From Oscillospiraceae bacterium (GTDB lineage Bacteria; Bacillota_A; Clostridia; Oscillospirales; Oscillospiraceae): a DNA stretch of 5,765 nucleotides. Under the pieces are notes generated by a model. That model was not told where the DNA came from. It worked only from the letters and a program-made list of their open reading frames with translations, and ran no database searches. This document shows, in pieces, positions 1 to 5,765 of the stretch. Both the position numbers and the translations under genes were made by a program. The DNA lies in contig JAGBEM010000007.1 in the NCBI GenBank assembly GCA_017936985.1, positions 1 to 5,765 on the forward strand, given 5' to 3'. Every line of letters begins with the position of its first letter. Position 1 is the first letter of the stretch.

Positions 1-864
1 AACTGGGCGAAGTTTTTGATCGTGGGTTTTTGGCCCCAGGCGGTGATGCGCTCCTACGGTTATCCGCTGCACCGAAAGAAGCTGGTGTACTTTGCGGATG
101 CCCTGCAAAATTCCGTTGGCGGCGCAGAAAGCTATTATCGCTTGGAAACCCACCCTGTCCACTTTGATCCCTTTACCTTGGTTGGTCACAAAACCAAAGT
201 AGGGACGATCACAAAAACCGATGCGGAAATCATGCAAAAGATTTGGGAGGGGCCCCGACGCAAGGACGGAACAGCCTACTATCTCGGTTTTCAGCCGGGG
301 CAGAAAAACTGGAATAAGGTCATTCCCATTGGCTGGTTCTATTATCCTTTGTTTTCACGGTGGCCGAAGCCCTTTCCTTTGGCGGATATTTGGGCCCGCT
401 GGGTCACGGAGGATCCCAAGCAGTGCTTTGACTGCATCACTCCGGAAGATCTGGAGAAGCTTTTTGCCGCCAGTGTAGAGAAATTCGGAAACTGCAATGC
501 GGACGATCCTGACCTTCGGCCCTTTGCGAGCCGGGGTGGTAAGCTGATCATCGATCACGGCTGGGACGATCCCCTGATCCCCACACGGGGCACCATCGAT
601 TATTACAAAAAAGTGGTGCAGATCCACGGAGGACAGGAAACGGTGGATGCTTTCTGCCGGGTGTACATCACCCCCGGCGATAACCACGGCAACTGCCGGG
701 GCAATGGCCCGGGCATTACCCAAACCGACGGGATCAAGGCATTGATGGATTGGGTGGAAAAGGGCATTGCGCCGGAGGAGATCCGGGTGGTGCAAGTACA
801 TCCCAAAACAGGGGAAACCATCTGTGAACGGACACAGAAACCATATAAAATTACGGAGGGTTAA
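1..864 (+). CDS. Tannase/feruloyl esterase family hydrolase, C-terminal part (5' end outside window)
   Basis: The frame is open from base 1 and ends at TAA 862-864, so the TTG at 16 is not a credible start. About 287 residues are visible. Family members usually have about 500-600, so the N-terminal half with the nucleophilic serine (normally in a Cys-Ser motif) is missing from view. Family assignment (PF07519-like, alpha/beta hydrolase) rests on the order ADDPDLRPFASRGGKLI, then HGWDDPLIP, then YITPGDNHGNC, then a D-x-IKALMDWVEKG-x-APEEI segment. By family knowledge the Asp encoded at 568-570 and the His at 685-687 complete the catalytic triad. The family cleaves ester bonds of gallate or hydroxycinnamate conjugates. 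Two features are atypical. The Cys usually next to the His is displaced by two residues (HGNC). The lid segment lacks the usual Cys and Asp/Gly-rich calcium loop. It ends 5 bp before the transporter gene and its last codons carry that gene's ribosome binding site, so the two are surely co-transcribed. The exact ester substrate and any signal peptide cannot be judged. Confidence 0.85.
   Translation, partial: NWAKFLIVGFWPQAVMRSYGYPLHRKKLVYFADALQNSVGGAESYYRLETHPVHFDPFTLVGHKTKVGTITKTDAEIMQKIWEGPRRKDGTAYYLGFQPGQKNWNKVIPIGWFYYPLFSRWPKPFPLADIWARWVTEDPKQCFDCITPEDLEKLFAASVEKFGNCNADDPDLRPFASRGGKLIIDHGWDDPLIPTRGTIDYYKKVVQIHGGQETVDAFCRVYITPGDNHGNCRGNGPGITQTDGIKALMDWVEKGIAPEEIRVVQVHPKTGETICERTQKPYKITEG
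855..860 (+). promoter_or_regulatory. Ribosome binding site of the symporter gene
   Basis: GGAGGG lies inside the last codons of the esterase gene and 9 bases before the ATG at 870. It supports that start and suggests translational linkage between the two genes. Confidence 0.8.
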
Positions 865-869
865 GGACT

Positions 870-2342
870 ATGGCAAGAAAAGCAAAGCTTCAGCCTGAGG
901 GCTGGCGTACCACGAGAAAAGAACGGATCAATTATTACATAGGTGACTTGGGCCGTACGCTGGAAGCCTATATCGTCACCGCAATGATGACCCTGTTTTT
1001 GCTCTTCCAGGGCATCGACCTTTTGAAGGTCTCCGGCGCCATTTTGGTGGTGAAGATCATTGATGCCTTCGATGATGTGATTTTTGGCTTCTTTATCGAT
1101 AAGCTGGATATTAAAAACAGTAAGCTGCTGAGCAAGCTGGCAGGCGAGGGCAAGTACCTTCCATGGTACCGGGCTACCTTCTTCCTGTTCCCGATCTTTA
1201 CGGTGATCTTCTTCCTGATGCCTCAGGATGCGCCGGAAGCGGTGAAGCTGATCTGGTTCACGGTTACTTATCTTCTTTATGACCTGACCTATACGCTGGT
1301 GGAAGTACCCATGAACTCCATGATCGTATCCCTGACCGATAATACCAATGAGCGCGACACGATCCTGAAGAACAAAGGCATTATTTCCGGTATCTTTACC
1401 ATGCTGGCAGGCGTGCTTTGGACGGTATTGATCAGCGAACATGTGGGCTTGTCCATCCAGCTGGTGGCTCTCGTTTCCTCCGTGCTGTTCTTCTTTATGA
1501 TGCTGCCTCTGGCAACAAAGGTAAAGGAACACAACGCGGAGCTGAAAAACGCGGAAAATCAGCAGGAGACTGAGCGCTATACCTTCAAGGATATGCTGGA
1601 GTGCGTGAAAACCAACAAGTACGTATTCATTATTTTGCTGAGTGTGCTGCTGTATGCCGGTCTGCAGACAGGCGGCAGTCTGGGCACTTATGCGTCCTTC
1701 TATCTGTATGGTGACTCTCTGATCCTGATAGTCCCCATCGCCATTGCGTTCATTCCCCAGACCATTGCCCAGATGAATACCGACCGGCTGTGCCGGAAGT
1801 TTGGCAAGAAAAATGTGTTTATGTTCTGCGGCATACTGGGAGCGACCCTTTACGGCATGATCTATTTTGTCGGTTACAATCATTTTACTTTGATTGCAGC
1901 CCTGCTGGTGCTGCAGGCGATGCCTGGCAATATAGCGGTGATCGCAAAGACCTTCTTTACCCCGGATACCATCGAGTATACCCGTTATAAAACCGGTAAG
2001 GACTGCTCCGGCATTTTCTTCTCGCTGAATGCCTTTGTCAACAAGCTGACCAGTAGTGTATCTGCATCTCTGGGTCTGTTCCTTCTGGGCCTTTCCGAGT
2101 GGGTAGCCGTGGAGGCAGAGAGTTTTGAAGAACTAGCGGCACTGAATGTCCCGCAGACGCAAAACGCGCTGGACTCTCTTTGGATCATTTACATGCTGAT
2201 TCCGGCCATCGGTACGCTCCTCAGCATTGTGGTCATGGCCTTCTACAGTTTGAAGGAATCCGATGTAAAACTGATGGCAAAGTGCAACTCCGGTGAGATC
2301 ACCAGAGAAGCGTGCGAGGCGCAGCTGTCCCGCAAGTATTGA
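870..2342 (+). CDS. GPH-family (MelB-like) sugar:cation symporter
   Basis: This is a complete 490-residue membrane protein of the glycoside-pentoside-hexuronide:cation symporter family (MFS_2 fold), normal in length for the family. About twelve hydrophobic segments are visible, near residues 31-48, 53-75, 101-118, 124-145, 170-187, 195-213, 251-270, 283-300, 315-335, 340-358, 380-408 and 437-460. A hydrophilic central loop covers about 214-250. Family signatures are KIIDAFDDVIFGFFID (residues 62-77), matching the MelB R-x-x-D-A-x-x-D cation site; VEVPMNSMIVSLTDNTNERD (144-163); and DTIEYTRYKTGKDCSG (366-381). Asp65 and Asp69 correspond to the cation-coordinating aspartates of MelB. Lys62 stands where MelB has Arg, and Glu145 appears to align with the MelB sugar-binding Asp124. 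The protein probably imports a glycoside or rhamnose-containing product with Na+ or H+. Its place between an esterase and two rhamnosidases supports a rhamnoside substrate, but the sequence alone cannot fix the sugar. Confidence 0.92.
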   Translation: MARKAKLQPEGWRTTRKERINYYIGDLGRTLEAYIVTAMMTLFLLFQGIDLLKVSGAILVVKIIDAFDDVIFGFFIDKLDIKNSKLLSKLAGEGKYLPWYRATFFLFPIFTVIFFLMPQDAPEAVKLIWFTVTYLLYDLTYTLVEVPMNSMIVSLTDNTNERDTILKNKGIISGIFTMLAGVLWTVLISEHVGLSIQLVALVSSVLFFFMMLPLATKVKEHNAELKNAENQQETERYTFKDMLECVKTNKYVFIILLSVLLYAGLQTGGSLGTYASFYLYGDSLILIVPIAIAFIPQTIAQMNTDRLCRKFGKKNVFMFCGILGATLYGMIYFVGYNHFTLIAALLVLQAMPGNIAVIAKTFFTPDTIEYTRYKTGKDCSGIFFSLNAFVNKLTSSVSASLGLFLLGLSEWVAVEAESFEELAALNVPQTQNALDSLWIIYMLIPAIGTLLSIVVMAFYSLKESDVKLMAKCNSGEITREACEAQLSRKY

Positions 2343-2348
2343 TTCCTT

Positions 2349-2376
2349 TGCGCCCGGGGAGTATTTCCCGGGCGCA
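2349..2376 (+). terminator. Strong intergenic hairpin: weak terminator or mRNA-processing element
   Basis: TGCGCCCGGG (2349-2358) pairs perfectly with CCCGGGCGCA (2367-2376). A G-U pair (2359/2366) and an A-T pair (2360/2365) extend the stem to 12 bp around a GTAT loop. Only TTT (2377-2379) follows before a G, so it lacks a full rho-independent T-tract. It starts 6 bases after the symporter stop and ends 20 bases before the rhamnosidase start. Partial termination, protection of the upstream mRNA 3' end, or a processing site are all possible. The next gene has no visible promoter of its own, which argues for read-through. Confidence 0.65.
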
Positions 2377-2386
2377 TTTGGTCTAT

Positions 2387-2391
2387 GGAGG
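2387..2391 (+). promoter_or_regulatory. Ribosome binding site deciding the GH78 start
   Basis: GGAGG lies 5 bases before the ATG at 2397. It also lies inside the codons that would follow the in-frame ATG at 2385, so it can only serve the 2397 start. No comparable site precedes 2385. Confidence 0.8.
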
Positions 2392-2396
2392 TTCAT

Positions 2397-5135
2397 ATGG
2401 AACTGTATGCAATCAGAATCAATGGTCTAAATAACCCAATTGGCTACTGTACCGATACTGTCCTTTGCTCATGGAAGGTGCGTCATGCCAAGGGCAAAAA
2501 GCAGCTTTGCGCGAAAATCGAAGTATCCCTGTCTTCGGATTTTGAGGATGTGATTTACTGCATGGAGGGAGATCTGTCCTCCCTTGGCACAAAACTGGAG
2601 CTGGAGCTGTTTCCCTGTACCCGGTATTGGTACCGGGTCACGGTTATTTCTGACATCGGTGAAACAGCGGTCAGCGACGGCTGTTTCTTTGAAACCGGAA
2701 AGCTTTCCGAATCCTGGTCTGCCCAGTGGATCGGCTGTCAGCAGCAAGAAAGCTTTCACCCGGAATATCGCAAACAATTCGCCCTATCCAAAGAGGTGGC
2801 GCAGGCACGGCTGTATATCTGTGGTCTTGGCTTGTTTGAAGCCTATTTTGGCACACAGAAGGTGGGCGATGATCTGCTCGCACCCTTTATCAACGACTAT
2901 CAGGAACATTTTCAGTATTGCACTTACGATGTGACCGATTTGCTGGCGACAGAAAATGAACTGACGGTACTGCTTGGCAAGGGCTGGTATCAGGGAAAAT
3001 TCGGTCTTTCCTGCAAGGCCCATCCGGAGCGCCCCTTTGCCCTTCTGGCGGAGCTTCATATCCGTTATGCCGACGGCACGACCCAGAACATCTGTACCGA
3101 TGAAAGCTGGCAGGTAAGAAACAGCTTTGTGACCTTCTCCGATATTTATGACGGCGAAGTGCAGGACTATACGGCCCCCCAAAATGCGTGGCAGGCAGCC
3201 CAGATCTTTGATGCACCGGGAAAGGTAACGGAGCGCTATTCTCCCTGCGTCCGGGTCATGGAGCGGCTTGCCGTCCGGGAGATCAACCGTACCCCGGCGG
3301 GAGAAACGGTATTGGACTTTGGGCAAAACTTTGCCGGCTTTGTGGAATGTACGCAGGCAATTCCGGCAGGGCAGACAATGAAACTGGAATTTGCAGAGAT
3401 CCTGCAAAAGGGCAATTTCTATCACGACAATTACCGCACCGCAAAATCGGAGTTTACCTATATTTCCGATGGGAGCCAGCGCGTGATCCGTCCCCATTTC
3501 ACCTTCTTCGGTTTCCGGTATGTCAAGGTCAGCGGTTTGAATGCTGTGGATCCTGACTGCTTTACCGGCTGTGCGGTCTACTCGGAAATGGAACGGATCG
3601 GATATCTTACCACCGGGAATGAAAAAATCAACAGGCTTCATGAGAACACCCTCTGGGGACTCAAATCCAATTTCATGGATATGCCCACAGACTGCCCCCA
3701 GCGGGATGAGCGGCTGGGCTGGTGTGGTGATGCTATGGTATTCTGTCCCACCGCTTCCTGGTTGATGGACACCCGGGCGTTCTATGATAAGTTCTGCCGT
3801 GATCTGCGCTATGACCAGTGTCGGAATGGCGGCAAGGCAGCCATTTATCTTCCTAACGAATTTCCCGGTCTGACTGCCGCAGTATGGAGCGATATTGCCA
3901 CATTCCTGCCCCAAACGCTGTACACCCATTTCGGAAGCAGGGACACCCTTGCCCGACATTATCCTCTTATGCGGGATTGGGTAGACTGTGTCCGCCGTCA
4001 GGATCAGGCAAGGGGCGAGAAATATCTTTGGGATTTTGGCTTCCAGTTTGGCGACTGGCTTGCCTTGGACGGCGCAACAGAGCAGAGCACCTTCGGCAGA
4101 ACGGACAATCACTTCGTTTCTTCCGTGTACTATTTTGCTTCTGCGTCCTATGTTGCGCAGGCGGCAAAGGAATTGAATATGCCAGAAGCGGCCACATATG
4201 AAGCACTAGCAGAAAATATCCGTAATGCGATTTTGAATGAATACTTCACCCCTACCGGACGCCTGTCTATCGATACACAGACGGGGTATCTGCTTGCCCT
4301 GCGATTTGGCCTGTATCGGGACAAGGAAAAAATCGTGAATGGCTTCAAAAACCGTTATCAAAAGGATTGCCGTCGGCTCAAAGGTGGATTTGTGGGCGCC
4401 ACCATGATGAACACCGTACTGGCGGACAACGGCATGGCGGATATCGCCTACGATCTTCTGTGTTACGAAGGCTTCCCCGGTTGGCTGTACGCGGTGAATC
4501 TGGGTGCTACCACTATTTGGGAGAGGTGGAATTCCGTACTGTCCGATGGTTCCATCAGCGGTACCGGAATGAACAGCTTAAATCATTATTCCTACGGCTC
4601 CGTGATGGAGTTCCTTTATCGCCACGGCGCGGGTATCCAATCCCTCATGCCCGGCTTTACCAAGGTGCGCATCGCACCCAAGCCGGACGCACGACTTGGA
4701 AAGCTTGCCTGTACTTACGATTCCGCTTCCGGCAGAATCGTGTCCAACTGGGAGATCCTGGAGAACAGAACAATCCGATTCCATTTTGAGATTCCCTTTG
4801 GCTGTGAGGCGGAGATATGGCTGCCGGAGCAGGAAGTATTCGTAGTCAGAGCAGGAAGCTATGACTATACTATCCAAACAGAAAAGGACTACCGATGCCT
4901 GTATCATGCCGAAACCCCGGTGCGGACCTTACTGGAAGATGACCGGGCGGTGGCGATTCTGGACCGATACCTTCCCGGAACCGTGCAGAGCATCGATAGA
5001 TCCGATGCGGAAGCCATGTCCAAATCCCTGAACCAAATGCGCTACAGAGCGGCGTTGTTCCGCGCCCCGACGGAGGCTCACGACAGGGTAATCGAAATGA
5101 TTTCCCTGATGAAAAAAGAAAGGGGAGAAAAATGA
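2397..5135 (+). CDS. Alpha-L-rhamnosidase, family GH78 (complete)
   Basis: This 912-residue enzyme should hydrolyse terminal alpha-L-rhamnose from glycosides with inversion. Domains in order are: a fibronectin/Ig-like domain, about 1-105, ending at WSAQWI (107-112); the carbohydrate-binding-like rhamnosidase N domain, about 125-300, with GKGWYQGKFGL and SDIYDGEVQDY; a concanavalin-like domain, about 303-400, with VLDFGQNFAGF; the (alpha/alpha)6 catalytic barrel, about 405-750; and a beta-sandwich C domain, about 753-830, opening with GFTKVRIAPKP. The signature DCPQRDERLGWCGDA (432-446) holds the predicted general acid Glu438 and the substrate-binding Asp445. Glu709 in TTIWERW is the predicted base. 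Cys443 stands where Thr is common. There is no signal peptide or membrane segment, so it is probably cytoplasmic. An additional helical tail of about 73-79 residues follows the C domain. The start at 2397 is chosen from the ribosome binding site at 2387. The gene overlaps the next one by 4 bp. The aglycone or linkage preference is not readable from sequence. Confidence 0.95.
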   Translation: MELYAIRINGLNNPIGYCTDTVLCSWKVRHAKGKKQLCAKIEVSLSSDFEDVIYCMEGDLSSLGTKLELELFPCTRYWYRVTVISDIGETAVSDGCFFETGKLSESWSAQWIGCQQQESFHPEYRKQFALSKEVAQARLYICGLGLFEAYFGTQKVGDDLLAPFINDYQEHFQYCTYDVTDLLATENELTVLLGKGWYQGKFGLSCKAHPERPFALLAELHIRYADGTTQNICTDESWQVRNSFVTFSDIYDGEVQDYTAPQNAWQAAQIFDAPGKVTERYSPCVRVMERLAVREINRTPAGETVLDFGQNFAGFVECTQAIPAGQTMKLEFAEILQKGNFYHDNYRTAKSEFTYISDGSQRVIRPHFTFFGFRYVKVSGLNAVDPDCFTGCAVYSEMERIGYLTTGNEKINRLHENTLWGLKSNFMDMPTDCPQRDERLGWCGDAMVFCPTASWLMDTRAFYDKFCRDLRYDQCRNGGKAAIYLPNEFPGLTAAVWSDIATFLPQTLYTHFGSRDTLARHYPLMRDWVDCVRRQDQARGEKYLWDFGFQFGDWLALDGATEQSTFGRTDNHFVSSVYYFASASYVAQAAKELNMPEAATYEALAENIRNAILNEYFTPTGRLSIDTQTGYLLALRFGLYRDKEKIVNGFKNRYQKDCRRLKGGFVGATMMNTVLADNGMADIAYDLLCYEGFPGWLYAVNLGATTIWERWNSVLSDGSISGTGMNSLNHYSYGSVMEFLYRHGAGIQSLMPGFTKVRIAPKPDARLGKLACTYDSASGRIVSNWEILENRTIRFHFEIPFGCEAEIWLPEQEVFVVRAGSYDYTIQTEKDYRCLYHAETPVRTLLEDDRAVAILDRYLPGTVQSIDRSDAEAMSKSLNQMRYRAALFRAPTEAHDRVIEMISLMKKERGEK
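4914..5132 (+). other. C-terminal helical tail module of the first GH78 enzyme
   Basis: After the end of the rhamnosidase C domain (last strand near IWLPEQEVFVVRAG), residues 840-912 form a charged region predicted to be helical. It opens with TPVRTLLEDDRAVAILDRYL, then PG, and ends in a lysine-rich stretch. The opening resembles short tails I recall at the ends of some clostridial carbohydrate enzymes, with the pattern leu-leu, acidic, ala-val-leu, then Pro-Gly. It is not needed for the GH78 fold, and its function is unknown. Confidence 0.5.
5121..5127 (+). promoter_or_regulatory. Ribosome binding site of the second GH78 gene
   Basis: AGGGGAG lies within the 3' end of the first GH78 gene and 4 bases before the ATG at 5132. 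With the ATGA stop/start overlap it indicates translational coupling. Confidence 0.7.
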
Positions 5136-5765
5136 ATCTAACCCGATTAAGAGTCAATCACCGGGTCGCACCTCTGGGAATCGACGGTGTGCCGGAATTT
5201 TCCTGGCAGATGGAAAGTGACATTCCGAACACGATGCAAACAGCTTATCGGATTGTAGTCCGGGCTGCAGAAAAAGAAGTCTGGGACAGCGGCAGAGTGG
5301 AGAGCTGGAAGCAGACCTTTGTTTTATACGAGGGCGCTCCTTTGGAAAGCTGCACCCGGTACACTTGGTGCGTGAGCGCATGGGACAACCACGGAAACAG
5401 CGCGACGACGGAAGCTTCTTTTGAAACCGCTTTTCTTGACAGTGGAAAGTGGCAGGCTCAATGGATCGAGAGTAGTATCCTGCGCCCCGAAAACCCGGAA
5501 TACCGTCCCGGCAATCAACCTCCGGCTGTGCGGTTTGCCAAGGAATTTTGCGTACAGCGGAAAATTAAATCTGCCCGGCTGTATGCTACAGCTTTCGGTG
5601 TTTACCGCCCGGAGTTGAACGGACAGCGCATCGATGACCGGGAATTTGCCCCGGAATATACCGCATACGAAAAGCTCCATTACTATCAGACCTATGATGT
5701 GACCGCCCTTTTGCAGTCTGGAGAGAATCTGCTGACTATTTCTGTGGCAGATGGGTGGTATTTGT
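5132..5765 (+). CDS. Second GH78-type alpha-L-rhamnosidase, N-terminal part (3' end outside window)
   Basis: The frame starts at ATG 5132, overlapping the previous stop as ATGA, and stays open for 211 codons to the right edge. Residues 1-105 are the fibronectin/Ig-like domain typical of GH78 N-termini, with FSWQM, QTAYRIVV, VWDSGRVES, the CTRYTW segment and a closing SFETA. WQAQWIE (107-113) and then ARLYATAFGVYRPELNGQRI (148-167) and YDVTALLQSGENLLTISVADGWY begin the rhamnosidase N domain. CTRY begins at residue 74 and W-x-A-Q-W-I at residue 107 in both this protein and its upstream neighbour, showing collinear N-terminal domains. The rest of the sequence is clearly divergent, and about 11 extra residues lie between WQAQWI and ARLY. 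There is no signal peptide, so it is probably cytoplasmic. The catalytic barrel lies beyond the window, so activity is inferred from the N-terminal architecture only. Confidence 0.88.
   Translation, partial: MNLTRLRVNHRVAPLGIDGVPEFSWQMESDIPNTMQTAYRIVVRAAEKEVWDSGRVESWKQTFVLYEGAPLESCTRYTWCVSAWDNHGNSATTEASFETAFLDSGKWQAQWIESSILRPENPEYRPGNQPPAVRFAKEFCVQRKIKSARLYATAFGVYRPELNGQRIDDREFAPEYTAYEKLHYYQTYDVTALLQSGENLLTISVADGWYL

Noticed and set aside
16..18. TTG as a start codon for the esterase
   Set aside because: The frame is open back to base 1, there is no ribosome binding site, and the family is about 200-300 residues longer at its N-terminus. The gene simply begins outside the window.
355..801. 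148-codon open frame on the minus strand opposite the esterase
   Set aside because: It is a shadow of the esterase coding frame. The translation shows no family features.
861..1883. 340-codon open frame on the minus strand opposite the symporter gene
   Set aside because: Its translation is rich in His and Gln with no recognisable domain. It lies wholly antisense to a convincing 12-helix transporter and is explained by that gene's codon pattern.
2343..2396. Promoter for the rhamnosidase genes in the only intergenic gap
   Set aside because: The gap is 54 bases and mostly occupied by the hairpin and ribosome binding site. No paired -35/-10 elements are convincing.
2784..4112. 442-codon open frame on the minus strand opposite the first rhamnosidase
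   Set aside because: It is antisense to conserved GH78 domains including the catalytic signature. No domain, ribosome binding site or separate gene context was seen.
5324..5680. 118-codon minus-strand frame and a 65-codon plus-strand frame near the right edge
   Set aside because: Both lie inside the open, domain-rich frame of the second GH78 gene (5132 to the edge) and show no independent support.

Overview
The window is a compact run of four genes on the plus strand, with almost no intergenic DNA. It reads as part of a catabolic locus for rhamnose-containing, probably acylated, plant glycosides. No RNA gene, mobile element, CRISPR array, integration site or origin was seen. The moderate GC content, strong GGAGG-type ribosome binding sites, GPH-type sugar symporter and stacked GH78 enzymes suggest an anaerobic Bacillota bacterium, plausibly a gut clostridium. 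That placement is inference, because no taxonomic marker gene is present.

Layout. Positions 1-864 hold the C-terminal part (287 codons) of a tannase/feruloyl-esterase-family alpha/beta hydrolase whose start lies off the left edge. Five bases later, 870-2342 encodes a 490-residue, 12-helix GPH-family (MelB-like) sugar:cation symporter. The only real intergenic gap (2343-2396) contains a strong 12-bp hairpin with a weak T-tract, followed by a GGAGG site. This site places the next start at 2397, not at the upstream in-frame ATG at 2385. Positions 2397-5135 encode a complete 912-residue family GH78 alpha-L-rhamnosidase with both catalytic glutamates and an extra helical C-terminal tail. A 4-bp ATGA overlap leads into a second, different GH78 protein from 5132, which is still open at the right edge (211 codons visible).

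How the genes may work together (inference). The esterase would remove galloyl or hydroxycinnamoyl groups, or a related ester. The symporter would import the freed glycoside. The two rhamnosidases, neither of which has a signal peptide, would cleave terminal L-rhamnose in the cytoplasm. Rhamnosylated flavonoids, acylated flavonol rhamnosides and rhamnose-bearing pectic oligosaccharides are all possible substrates.

Nothing here is a wholly unknown system. The most interesting points are the divergent esterase, which has a shifted His/Cys motif and lacks the usual cysteine/calcium lid signature; its linkage to two rhamnosidases; and the C-terminal tail on the first rhamnosidase.
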